A stretch of 64,000 bases of DNA, taken from the NCBI GenBank assembly GCA_023014335.1, contig JAECYW010000012.1:1736001-1800000 (forward strand). Reading direction: 5' to 3'. This document shows, piece after piece, positions 10,706-24,950 of this stretch (its first letter is position 1; the number at the start of each line of letters is the position of its first letter). This stretch comes from Galerina marginata (lineage: Eukaryota; Basidiomycota; Agaricomycetes; Agaricales; Galerinaceae). Both the position numbers and the translations under genes were made by a program. The notes under the pieces were generated by a model. It saw only the letters and a list, made by a program, of their open reading frames with translations, was not told the DNA's origin and searched no databases.

Positions 10706-12620
10706 TCTGCAGATATGCCTGTCAGTACCTTCGAGTTTTTTTTCAAAAAGCGGTGAAGGCAGGTTGCTAACCTCGAATGTAGTGGCTAAATGGCAGATAC
10801 GGGATTCATAGAAAAGTTATCAACCATTGAATATTGGCTGCAAGTGATAGAGCAGATGGAAATTCACCTGTTGCGATTTTTCTCGGGTTTGGGAGCTTGG
10901 AGAATTATATCTCCACTGGAGCCATTTTATATTGTGAGTAGGGTGCGCACTTCTGTTTTAGATCGGCTTAGAAGACGGATACGTTGGGTTTCTAGTGAGT
11001 AATTAAACGAATTTACCTACTTACAAGCGCATAGTTCCTCGGCTCTGCAGGTCAAGTCTCGTCGTTCTCTTGCTGTCCAGATAAAACTTGACTAACTTAA
11101 CTAACTCAATAGCAAGCATGAGCTTCCTTCGTCTCCGTTAGAGGAACTCTAAATTGCAAGATTGGCAGGGTACGAATTGGTTTGCATGCATCCCAAATGG
11201 ATCCTGTATTTTTGCAATAACAACATTAACTGACCCAGAGGACCTTGGCCCTCATGTGCCAAGAGCCGTAGCCGATGCTACTGCGTCAAATATGACAATC
11301 GGACTAACCTTCAGTCCATGACGTCTGTCAATGTATTCTTCTCTTGCTAAGTCGCAGCCTCTAATCCACGTTTACGAACTTGAAGTTGCGCTCTGGAATA
11401 CGTATCACTGGTAGCGCAATCCCAGAAGGTGTTCTTGACCACACGAACCCGTTGATGCTCTTCGGCAGACTCAGGTGATCGCCTCGTCTTAGGACATGGT
11501 TCACTGATTAGTGGCCCAAACTATTGGGATAGTACGACGTTCTACCACCGATGCTTTCCAGCGCACTGCCAAGTGACAAAAACCTAGGCGTGCTTCAGGA
11601 CCAAAGCAATACAGAAGCTGGAATTAGCGTGTTTACATGTCAGTACCACTGAGTACTTCCATAGCACTTCCATGCCCTATATTCTCGAACGAGGTCCCGT
11701 CAACTTTCTCAAATACTTTGCGATCCATTTTACAGTGAATGTAAACCCTTTAGCCCTAATGCACAAATCGGCGGCTATTGGGACAAACAAGCGCCCATGT
11801 ACCAAAAATAGAAATACGCACGTTGTTCCGGGCTCCACTCCAACTCAAAAGCTTTGCAAGTTTTAATAATTCCACATCTCGTATGTTATTCGGTCTCGAA
11901 CCGGATGCGAAGCGAGGAACTAATGTACCTCCACCGAAGGGTGTCATTCCGAGGAATTTATCCAATCCCAGTAGGGTCGCTCTATTCGCAAGGAATCCAA
12001 CTATTACAAGCAAAATAGTACGAGGTCGGAGTATGCGGTCAAAGTAATGCCCCGAGGTTGATCGGCTCATCAAGATGTAATTCGGTGTCTCTTTTTACAG
12101 AAGTAAAGGAACTGGAAAGTACTAGTAAAGGAAGGTCCGGCTCGAATGATAGTATACCCCGTTTAGTCTGGGACCAGATGCCAATATGGGAGAAGTCTTG
12201 CTTACTTAGTCCACTTCGCGGCTCTTGGACGTGGAAGTGTACGTCGTCCCGCATCCTCCTCGAATTGGTAACACCTTTAACTCCCACGATTTCCTCGCAA
12301 CAAATACAGAACATAGGTAGAGTTAGTGGATCAAAAGGTCATCAAGGAGGTCTTGTAGTATGCTATTTCATGAATATTGAGATTTTGTTAGAAACCTTAC
12401 ACTGAGTCATTAAACGATATCATACTTATGGTAAGTATCTACTGAGAGAATATCTCGATATATCAATTTTCGAGAGCAAGCTAGCGAAGTACAGCTGAGC
12501 ATAGTATAAAATACAGATGATGAGCGAAAATTATACAAGCAAGTATGTAAATACATCTGACGGTCCCAAGCCAGTCCCATTTCGTGACATAATCATGAGG
12601 ACTTGCCTAAAGGCCCAGCC
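10706..12620. other. intergenic, no supported gene
   Basis: About 1.9 kb. Both strands between 11670 and 12400 carry overlapping frames of 60-115 codons without recognisable sequence, and the antisense pairs argue against coding. No repeat ends or RNA gene seen. Confidence 0.4.
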
Positions 12621-14905
<2,285 letters not shown>

Positions 14906-16296
14906 GGCTTGTGGTTGAGATAAGGCTTATCGTTGTGAGAGTGAAAGTAGTGGTTGTGGGTGAAGGAGCAGTGACAGTTGGTGGATCCGAAAAGTCCATT
15001 CCTTTCGGGCCATCGGGTTATATAAATGCCGCACCTGAGGATGCTCCGCCCGTCGTCGTCGCACCTCTTGCTCCTGGACTTCCATTCCGGGTCAACGTAC
15101 CACTCCCTCGGTTGACTTTGACGCCATCTCCGGCATTTGTGAACCCCAAATTCCTCTCGTTCAACATTCCGTCCTTCAAGAGCCCAAAATAGCACACCTC
15201 GTAAATATCTCAGAGGCTCAATATGGACCAACAAGCACCCCCATCCTGGGATCCAAGAGTAAACCAAAAAAATATTGAACAGAACAAGCGTCTTCATATT
15301 TAGTTCAAGTCCAGTCATTACTGGTCAAATTCCTCCTGGCCGAAGTGGCGACCAACAACCAAGCAATTACAGATCACCAGCTAGCACCGGCCCGAATGCC
15401 TCGAAGCCCCACTGGCAACTTCAGCGCTAGCGGTCCTTACTTCAAACTAAGTACCTGGGGTACAAGGAAAATTATTGCTGGATCTTTCATAAAGCGAGGT
15501 CTATCTCGTTATACAGTTCTGTTGCTGTTTCCTTGTCGAGAGCTAGAGCAGCTGGTAATGACACCACAGGAACTTGCGAGAGAATTCCTAGACAGTTCAT
15601 ACACTAGTCTCGTTCTCGGCGGTACATAGGGGGCACGATATCTCTGCATCTTAGAGGCGGTACGGGAAGGCGAACATCTGGAGCCGAGATTACACACATG
15701 CGTATGGTCGGTTTTTCATTTTTGGGAGTCGGGAATGGTGTAAACCCGGTGCATCACCCCACGCCTTAATAATAACAGACCAAGAAAACGAGGAGCAGCC
15801 AAATCGCAGGTATGGCTGCATAATATTAATAGAGGGCCAAGGCTGGATTTTGAGCACCTTCCGATCGACGTGGTCGAGTAAAAATGGCGTTGAGAAGTAA
15901 ACGGCTGTTTGGATCACAATTATTCATATTGGCCTCTGGGTATCCTCGTCGAAGCTAATCCTAGCCCAAGATCATGATTGCCAGATGATGTCCGCTGCTG
16001 AAACGACGCAGGCGCTTCGAGTTGTTAGTCCGAACTAGTCGACCCGTCAAACAAATCATGGTACAACCATGGGTATGCAGCGGTAACAATATTCCAGCGA
16101 GCAATGTACATAAAAATTCGATTATAGTTCTACAAAAGTTACTTTTCAAGTCCCTAACAAGTCCGTCTGCTCGAACCACCAAGAAAGAAGTACAACGAAC
16201 AGAAAACGGGATCAGAAAACGAGCTTAAAAGTTGAAGGAAGCGATATCAACCCTTCAAAATAAAAAAATAGCATAACGGGTATCACCAACTTCCTC
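14906..16296. other. intergenic, promoter side of ornithine aminotransferase
   Basis: About 1.4 kb between the aminotransferase start and the 3' end of the first GH79 gene. Frames at 14764-15318 are antisense shadows. No repeat or RNA gene seen. Confidence 0.4.
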
Positions 16297-18685
16297 TCAC
16301 CACCCTCCAACCACCACCCCACCCAGCAGCACAGCAACAAGCACACTGTAACCCCCCACACCCACCCCGTTCCGGATCCCCGCACCCCCCGCCCCATTCC
16401 GACTCGGCACGCTCCCCTCACTCGTACTCCCCCTCACCGCGTCCATCCCAGAGTGCCCATTCGAAGTAGCCAACACCGCAGGATCCACCGTCGCCGTATT
16501 ATGCGTCCGCGTCCGGAAAGTCGTCGCGAACGTCTTGCTCGGCGCACCCGCCGTATCCGCCTGCGTCCCCGCGGAAGGGGAGAGGAACACCAGCGCAGCG
16601 CCAGGCGCTGGGACGCGGATCGTGCACGTCGTCGTTGGGGACCCCGAGCATGAGACGCTCTGCACTGACTCGGCGCCGGTGAACCGCCCGTCGGACTCGA
16701 AGTTCGCGCCGAACGTCTGTCCGGCCCATGTGTAGTTCCCTTTCTGCGACACGCTGCTGGCGAGGAGGTATTTGACCTGTACGTTCCCCGGCAGGCCCTG
16801 CCCCCCGTTCACGGTCAGCGCGACCTGCAGGTCTGTCGCTCCCGTGCTATCCGTGGCGTAGTTGATGAGTAGCACGCGCACGAGGTTCCCGTTGTCGTAT
16901 ATCGCGTACGCTGGGGAGAAGATGTTGTTGCCGTTCGCGGCGAGGTCGAGGACTTGGGTATTGTTGCCTGGTCCTAGAGTCTCCGCCATGACGAGCGAGG
17001 AGTAGTAGATAGGCCCGACCGTCCATTGTCTGAACGTGCTTTGGTTCGTGGGTGGTGCTAGAACGAGAAGAGGTTGATAACGAGCGGATAGAAAATAGAA
17101 AACCCACTTACGCGTGAACGGATTATAATAAACATTCTGCCCACCCACATGAAACAGCGCCCCACTAAAATTCGAATGCGCAAGCTGCATCGCATAATCC
17201 AACCCCCACAGCGCCGCGCCAAAGCTATCACTAATCCCCACGAACCCACCACACGACGCCGTATTCGTCTCGAACATCAACAGCTTCTTCCCCTTGCTCT
17301 GAGCATACAGGGTTGAGTTGAGGTACGGCGCGATGAGGTTCTGCGGCGCGGTGTGGTTGAGGTAGTTGGGGAACGTGGATTGTGGGTCCCGCGGGACGCC
17401 GATGCCGAATTGGGCGAAGCAGTTGTCGGAGGGGTAGCTGTGACATATGGGGAAAGTCGGTCGGGAATTGGGACAACGGAGGTAAAACAAAAATAGCTCG
17501 GTTAGGTTTAAATATAGATCACAGAACATACATAGCACGTACTGCTCGACGCTCAGAAAAGCCAACTGCGCGCTATAGCTGTCCACGAAACCTGTATCCC
17601 ACACCATCTCAGGGGACCATGCCGCGGAGCTCACGCTCGGACCGATTAACAGCCCTTTATTTGGGAGGTTGGTGTCGTTGGCCATAGCGGAGACCATGGT
17701 GCCAAACTCGCCAAAGTAGTCGTACGGTCCATATGTCTATCAAAAAAAATCACCATCAGTATGAGAAAAACGGGAAAGGAGGAACCACGCACCCCAGGCC
17801 GATGTCCATGCGCGGCATACAGATCGGGTTCATTGCCCACCTGCAGACCGATGAGGTTGTCGCCGAGGATCCGCTGCCCATACTCGGCGATATCGAGGCG
17901 GAAGGCAGAGGTGTCATTGAAGGGCACGCCGAGGTGCCATCGTACATTAACCAAGGAGGAAACGTTGGCGAGCATGTAGAGGAGCTCTGGGGTGAATACG
18001 AGAGGCGGGGTTTCTGTCTGGTGGGATTACTGTGAATTTAGCATGAGGGTAAAAGCAAGTGCTAAAGAGACGCACGGGGTTGGTGACTCCATGCAGATTC
18101 TTTTCCAGAATCTTCCCGTCCGGCGTGCTCATAACGAGCGTCGCTGTTTCCTGTGTGTTCCCACCGACGCGGATGTGGACGGCTCCGGCGCGCTGCTGAA
18201 TGTTCGACATGAGGTTGAGGAATGCTACTTGGAGAACAGATCTATATATGCACTTTTTCAGGTACACTAGGAAAAGGAATAAAGAGAACACTTACGCGTT
18301 CGTCCCGACTACAAGCACGAAGCATCAACACCACATACCAGCACCGAACTCGAGCAAAAAAATACTCACCAACTTGATTAACCACGCTCATCTCGATTGA
18401 AAACCCAAAAAACGCCCCGCCCTGCATAATCGACGCGCCAGCCGGCACCGCACCCTCCAAGGCCAGCCCAAAACTCGTGGGCAGCGCCGTCGGGCCAGGG
18501 GGTGCAGGCGGGTTGAGGGTGGTTGGGTTATATGCGGCGGCACCGGTGTAGTTGGCTGCTCCTGCGATGGTGCCAGTGGCGCTGAGGGGGGCTTGGCCGG
18601 GTTGGCGGTGGACTGTTATTGAGGCGAGACATGCTGTGAGTAGGGAGAGCAGGGAGAGGGCGAGACGCGGATGTCTGAGGACCAT
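16297..18685 (-). CDS. GH79 family glycosidase, GPI-anchored type (copy A)
   Basis: A seven-exon gene for 666 aa, from 18685 downward: 18370-18685, 18296-18308 (13 nt), 18076-18241, 17793-18017, 17543-17736, 17112-17437, 16297-17057. The protein has a signal peptide, then a TIM-barrel GH79 catalytic domain with the acid/base in VGNEPDLY (Glu228) and the nucleophile in MFETNTASCGG (Glu361), then the family C-terminal beta domain. Its tail is Gly/Ser-rich and ends in a hydrophobic stretch, as in GPI-anchored proteins. GH79 enzymes remove glucuronic or 4-O-methyl-glucuronic acid from proteoglycans such as arabinogalactan. The exact substrate cannot be read from sequence. Its paralogue lies head-to-head at 20854-23406. 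Copy A lacks the last intron of copy B. Confidence 0.93.
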
Positions 18686-20853
18686 TGTTGATCCAATTCA
18701 ATTCGGAGGCAAATACGGATATGGCAGCCAAGAGCGTTGCGGGCGTCAAAGTCAGTGTACCGCCGGAAAGAAAGATGGGAAGCGACTAAAGAAAGGAGAG
18801 CTCGAATAAATGCAAGGCGAGCGATTAGATTAGGTAAATACTCTGTCTCAGAATCGACTTCTGACTGGCCACGCATCATCATCACTTTGATGGTCATCGC
18901 GGATCCGGAACGCATATTATTTGCAGGCAGACCGTCCACCCGAGGTGTTAGTATACGAAAACCATGACCAACGCTCCGCTCCAACGAAGATATACTTGAA
19001 GTCATCATCGATTGGAAGCCTGAACTTGAATCTGAATCGCCTCGGCTTTCTCGGTGTCTCAACGCCTTTCTCAGATCAGACCGCGACCGGCGGCGAGGTC
19101 TAACATGCTTTTACTTTCCCTTTCGCTGCAGACAGTGATCGGTGACTACATTACCTTTGCTTGGTTCTCGTTAACGAAGTCGGCTTTTTTGGGAGACGCC
19201 CGTTCGTCTGTGTTGTAGACCGTTTTATAAAGCTCTTGTACGTATCTTGATTACTCTTGGCTCTCGTTATAACGGGTAAATAAGCGCAGGTACACAGATT
19301 AAAATAACGTCCTCACCGCGTACCAGCAACGTTTCCTGTCGTAATCTTTATTACCTCGGCATCGCTCTCGCTTTACACTTTGTACCCTGGAATTGTCAAC
19401 CAAGCCATGCAATAGGCTTTCAAATTTCACTATTCCCTTGCCACTCGGGTCCTAGTACTCGAACAAGATTCTCTGCATCTCTTGGGGGCTGTTACGGATG
19501 CGCTGTTTGCGCGTTGGAACCTGGCTCCGACGGCGCTGATGATGGCATTCGACTGGGGGCTGCATATGCGGAGGGGGCAGTTATGTTTTGATCATTTCTT
19601 TATGCCGGCAGACACCACCCAACCAGCAACCCCTGGACAGCCATGCTGAAGAGGTGATCCGACGGATTGTAATTAGGTGCGAGGCGTTGCATTCTTTCTG
19701 TTATTTCCGACACGAAGTTGGCAAACCCCGTGCAGTCAAATGCGGCAGATCTTGCCTCCGCGTCAGCGTCGTCCAAGACCCCTTTGAGGACCATTTGATA
19801 CGCTGAGTGAATTCATCCGCTGGCCTCTATGTCCAACGCAGGTGTTTCCAGAGACCAGAGTGACTTTGCTATTCGTCCTGCATCTCATTATCAGCTACCG
19901 TAGGTTTACAGGGGCGTTGACTGAAAGTAGCCAGGCTGGTGGTCTATTAGTAATTGGCTTCCATGGTTGTGCATTCTGTTACCGCGCCTGTACTGGCCTT
20001 GAAATACGAAAGCAAAATCTGTTCGAAGACCCAAGAGGATTGATATTTATCATATTCCCAGTTTCACGAAAAGCCTCTTCTCGGAAAAATAGAAAATAGA
20101 CAACTGACCTTCAGGTATATTGAGGTCTTGAGGCTGTATCGAAGCAACTCATGGAGAAATAGCAGGGACCATGGTTGTTATTAACGGAGGTTTGATGAGG
20201 TTTGATGTTTCGTCTTCTACGTATCTGCTGGCGAAACTGAGGCGCGGACCCGAAGGAAGCGGTTCAACGAAGTAAAATTTCAGCCTGATCACCTATCAGC
20301 GATAAATTTGAAATAGTAGTCCTCCTTATAGACCCAAAGCCGTTCTATTCAAGAGACAAGGCGATTATTTGTTGTGTTATAAATAAGCCGCAGTAGGTCT
20401 AAGTATAACTCGTTCTAAATTTACCTTTGATCCTTTCGTTCGCACCTCGTTTTAGTGCTGGAATATAAATTCCCAGCTGCGTCATTGGAGTGGACGAGGG
20501 AAGGGCTCGAGCAAGGAGAGCTACTCATGTCGAACGTATGGCACACCCATGATGTCGCTATGGAAAGGCAGTGACTCTGGGATAATGGATTGACATTGAC
20601 AGGGAGGTAGCACTGAGTGCCATCCAAAAGCAAAGGCTGCGGAGGTCAGGCGGGAGCTAATATTAGCGCACCCATCGTGGCAATGAAGAACGTTCTGCTA
20701 CGTCCTTCCCATCCCCTCATTCTCTTCTCTCTCCAGCCACTTTCTTTCTTTCTTTTCCTCTCCCGCAGACCGTCGGCGCCATCCCGCATATAGGCAGAGG
20801 CAAAACACTTGGCATCGTCACAACCCTGGGCTCCGCCTCTTGGCATCACAAAA
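18686..20853. promoter_or_regulatory. shared divergent promoter region of the GH79 pair
   Basis: 2.2 kb between the two divergent GH79 starts. The last 150 nt before copy B is pyrimidine-rich (runs of CTTTCTTTC and TCTCTCC around 20700-20765), typical of fungal promoters near transcription starts. I see no clear TATA box tied to either gene, no repeats and no gene. Calling it a promoter rests on position alone. Confidence 0.35.
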
Positions 20854-23406
20854 ATGACTAATCGGGTCCTGCGCATTAGCTTGGCGCTCTTCTTTCTTTC
20901 TCTCCTCCATGTTGAACATGTTCGAGGCGTTACGATATACAAGCAGATCGCACAGACCCAGCTCGCAATGGAGGCGCAGGCGACGTCGGCCAACTATACC
21001 GGCCCTGCGGCCTACTCGCCTGTCGTCCTTAATGCCCCTCCACCACCTGGACCTTCAGCTTTCCCGACCCAATTTCCGTTGACGTTGACCAAGGCCGTCC
21101 CAGCTGCCGCCTCGATACCCCAAAATGGCTCGTTCTTCGGGTTCTCAGTAGAGATGTCCGTCGTTAACCAAGTCTGTGCGTACTCTTGCTCTTTATCGTC
21201 GTACACGGATAGCTAATTATCGTCATACAGTGGGAAAGAATGCGTATGGTGCCCCACACCACCCCAGTCGGTTAAACTAACCGAAACCATACAGATCCGT
21301 TCTCCAAGTCCCCTTCCTTAACCTCATGGCCAACCTCCAGCAGCGCTGCGGCCGCATCAACGTCCGCGTTGGTGGTAATACCCAAGAGACTGCCACGCTC
21401 GTGCCGAGCACTCCTGATGGCAAGATCCTAGAGAAAGATCTCCAAGGAGCTACTAATCCCGTACGTGCGCCACTCTCTTCGGAATTCTCAGCCTTTAGCG
21501 CTGTCGGCCATTCCTGACCGTTAATCCACTTCTGATCTAACTGACCCATGTACAGACCCAAACTCCGCCACTGGTGTTCACGCCCGAGCTGCTCTACATG
21601 CTGCGCAACATCTCATCGCTCGTCAATGTCCGCTGGCACCTCGGTGTTCCTTTCAACGACACCTCCAATTTTCGTCTGGCCATTGCTGAGCAGGGCCAGC
21701 AAATTTTGGGCGACTATCTTATTGGCCTACAGGTCGGAAACGAGCCGGATCTTTATGCAGCCCATTTACATCGGCCTCCTGTAAGTTTGGACTATTTTTT
21801 TCAGTGCGATGGGAGCTCCATCTTCGACTTTCTTGATGGATTGTGGATGTGATGGAATTGGACCGCAATTTAACCTAATACCAACACTGTACTGATCCCC
21901 ATTTATTTTTTCATCAGACCTACCAACCGTCAGACTACTTCAATGAATTCGGCCTGATGATCGCCGCCATGAAAGCTGACACCAGCCTCTCCGACCGCAC
22001 CCGCCAGCTTCTCATCGGGCCGAGCATCCAGATCCTTTGGACCCCAGAACAAGTATGGAACACCGGCTTTGTCGACGCGTACACCGACCAGCTGGTTTTC
22101 CTCAGTGTCGAGCGGTGAGTTAACCCCTTCCTTTCTTTAATCTTAAAAAACTGACATTAGAAAAATAATGCAGATACCCAACAGACAACTGCGCCGTCGC
22201 CTTCCCCGGCTCCGGCGGGCAGATTAACGACCCCCAAACGACCTTCCCCACCTTCCTCACGCACCAAAGCGGGGTAAACCTCGTCCAGCCGTACCTCAAC
22301 TCCACCGCGTTTGCGCGCTCCAAAGGGAAGCCGTTCATGATGTTCGAGACCAACACCGCGTCGTGCGGTGGGTTCCCGGGTATCTCAGACAGCTTCGGCG
22401 CCGCGCTCTGGGGTTTGGACTATGCGCTGCAGATGGCAGCTGTGGACTTTGGGGGGGCTCTGTTCCATGTTGGTGGGCAGAGCGTTGCTTATAACCCGTT
22501 CACCCGTACGTCCGCTATCCTTTAACTAAATTCCCATGTGCTAATAACTATCACAGCACCCCCGACCAACCAAAGCACATTCCACCAATGGACCGTCGGG
22601 CCCATCTACTACTCTGCCCTCGTCATGGCCGAGGCGCTCGGGCCCACCAACACATCGCAAGTCATGGACCTGCAGGCAAACAATAACAACAATTTCTCCC
22701 CTGCCTATGGCATATGGGAGAACGGCGCCCTTGCCCGCGTGGTGCTCATCAACTTTGTGAGCGACCCGTCTGGCGCGAGCGAGATTAATGTCGCGCTCAG
22801 CCTGACTGACGCGAACATGCCCGATACCGTGCAGGTCAAGTGAGTATAGTTCCGTCTCTCAAACATATTTCTTTCTTCCATCATATTTTCTATCTTCCCA
22901 TTCACGATTTGACCGCTTACACCGTTCCTCCCAGATACCTCCTCGCCCCAAGCGTCTCCCAAAAAGGCAACTTCACCTGGGCGAACCAAACCTTCGGCGA
23001 CAACTTCTCCTCCGACGGCCGCCCCGTCGGCACAGAAGTGATCAAGCCCGTCACATGCACGCCCAACCCCGCCGGAAGCGGCTCGCCCATCTGCACCATC
23101 TCGGTGCCCGCGCCCGGCGCGGCGCTCGTGTTCCTGACGGGGCTGACGGAGACGGCGGTGGCGGCGAGCACGACGTTTGCGACGACTGTGTATACGCAGA
23201 CGAAGAACACGGCGAGGGTGGACCCGACGGAGCTTGCGACTTCGAATGGGCATAGTGGGGCGAGTTTGAAGCTTGGGAGTACGAGTTCGGGGGGGACGAA
23301 GAATAGCGGGGCGGGGAGTGTGAGGTTGGGTGCGAGGAGGGGGTTGGGTGCGGGGGTCGTGGCGGTTGTGGGTGCTGTGGCGGGGTGGTTGGTGGTGGTT
23401 GCTTGA
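20854..23406 (+). CDS. GH79 family glycosidase, GPI-anchored type (copy B)
   Basis: An eight-exon gene for 669 aa: 20854-21175, 21231-21243 (13 nt), 21295-21460, 21556-21780, 21918-22114, 22174-22505, 22557-22839, 22935-23406. The start at 20854 gives a clean signal peptide (LRISLALFFLSLLHVEHVRG); an ATG 45 nt upstream would spoil it. The catalytic acid/base is Glu230 (VGNEPDLY) and the nucleophile Glu366 (MFETNTASCGG). The C-terminus has a Ser/Gly spacer and a hydrophobic end, suggesting a GPI anchor. Exons 2, 3 and 4 have the same lengths (13, 166, 225 nt) as in the divergent paralogue at 16297-18685, so the two arose by an inverted duplication. Copy B carries one extra intron (22840-22934). 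Confidence 0.93.
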
Positions 23407-24239
23407 TTTTGTGGTGATGGTTGAAGGTGGAAGGGACATTGTAATGCTTTTGGATATGGACTGGGACAATTAATACTTACAAGCTTTTTAAAATAGTTAT
23501 TCGACACTCTCTTCATTGCAGACAAGTCTTTGCTTCTATGATCTTACCACAAGGACTCTGACATCGCGTCAGAGCTAAGCCTGCAGCCTGGCCATTTAGT
23601 ACTTCAACGGGCATCTCTGGGACGACAGTCTATGAATGCCGCTTGGAAATAAGTAAAATACTAGATCAGAACAATATGGTGCAAAAATGCGAGATGAAGG
23701 CCTAGAGTACAAATCAACTTCTTGCCAGTGGTTTTTGAGTGGTCCGCCTGGTTTCCAAGTTCATTAATGTTCATTACTTGTCTCGAGTGGCCGCAAAGAG
23801 AATGTGCGGACTTTCTCGCGCTTCATACACATTGCTCCGAAGGTTTAAACTTGGAAATTCACTCTCAGTTTCATACTTTAAAAAAGATGCTCCCTATGAA
23901 CTGCTCTAACTTTGATTTTTTATCGATTGTAGAAACCATTTATTATTATTATGAGCTCGAGAGGATGTTTTTGCGGAAATACCATACTGTCACTCAACTG
24001 TCACTCTTATAACGCAAAAGTCACGTGTGGCTAGTTGAACTTGCATGAGCCCTAAGCGCTAAGCGCTAAGTTAGTTCAGTCCTTCTAGGACCCTTACACC
24101 GTCTCCGAATCGCACAAGAGCTCAACCCGGAATTGAAAAAATCCGAGCAGAAGAAAAACTCGTCAGCTTCGTTGGGAAACCGTAACAAAAGACATCGAAA
24201 AACTTCTCGCCTCGTCGTTGGCTCTCATGAAAAAAAGTC
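23407..24239. other. intergenic
   Basis: The 3' flank of GH79 copy B. It contains a short tandem CTAAGCG motif (24052-24072) and no recognisable gene. Confidence 0.35.
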
Positions 24240-24819
24240 ATCGGCCCTGTCCTCTCCAGCCAACTCTCCTAGATATCGCGACAAAAAATGTGACTGCTAT
24301 ACACCCTCTTCAGCGCAGTAACTACCTTGTCATGCGGTCCGAAAAACGCTTCTATATTGGACAAATCCTTGACCTTTTATAAACGCGGCGCAAATTCACG
24401 GTATGGTCCAGTTGAAAGCATTGACAACGTCCAAGGGCTGTCTTGGATTTCCCTTCGTGTCTTTTTGTCTCTTGAAATTGTGAGTTTCTCGTCTTATTTC
24501 TCTGTCCTTGTTCTGAACATATCTCGTTTTTTGCAAAGAATATCAACTAAGCCCAGCGGAAATTGAGGGCAACACCGACGATTCTGACGACGAGTTCGAA
24601 CGAACCACTCCCGTCTTTGCCTGCACTTTAGGCAATTGTAAATTATCATTCATTGGCACGAAAAAATCCACCACACTGACTAAAACTTTGACTTGGATGA
24701 CAGTGCAAAGTGGTTTCGCGAACGGGCCTTACGAAATCATGCTGGCGAATCATGAAATCAAGGACGAGGAGTTCAAGCGAACTATATGTTCGACGTTCGA
24801 CGTTCGTATAACCACTTAA
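24240..24819 (+). pseudogene. decayed ORF of an unnamed agaricomycete family
   Basis: Three protein-like pieces in the same direction lie in different frames. The first contains NYLVMRSEKRFYIGQILDL. It continues, one base out of frame, into YKRGANSRYGPVESI. The second then runs DNVQGLSWISLRVFLSL up to about 24480. A third open piece at 24517-24819 has NTDDSDDEFERTTPVFACTL and stops at 24819. The Y-I-G-x-I-L-D and R-Y-G-x-V-E signatures resemble a repeated gene family I have seen in mushroom genomes but cannot name, possibly transposon-linked. No single set of splices joins the pieces cleanly, so it looks like a remnant. Recognition is from memory and should be treated as tentative. Confidence 0.4.
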
Positions 24820-24950
24820 ATTTCAAGATAGGATCGACTGACATTCCCGCAGGATGGAAAGTCAGCAATAATGTTTGGGATACCCGTGACTTGATATACA
24901 ACAACTCCTATTCTTGTGTCTCTTTTTTTTTACCATCACCTTCACCCACA

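Noticed and set aside
11672..12405. Several 60-115-codon frames on both strands
   Set aside because: Mutually overlapping and motif-free, as expected for random sequence of this composition.
22705..23469. Antisense 254-codon frame opposite GH79 copy B
   Set aside because: It lies wholly opposite a GC-rich exon whose protein is clearly GH79; its own translation is Arg/Pro-rich without motifs. A composition shadow.
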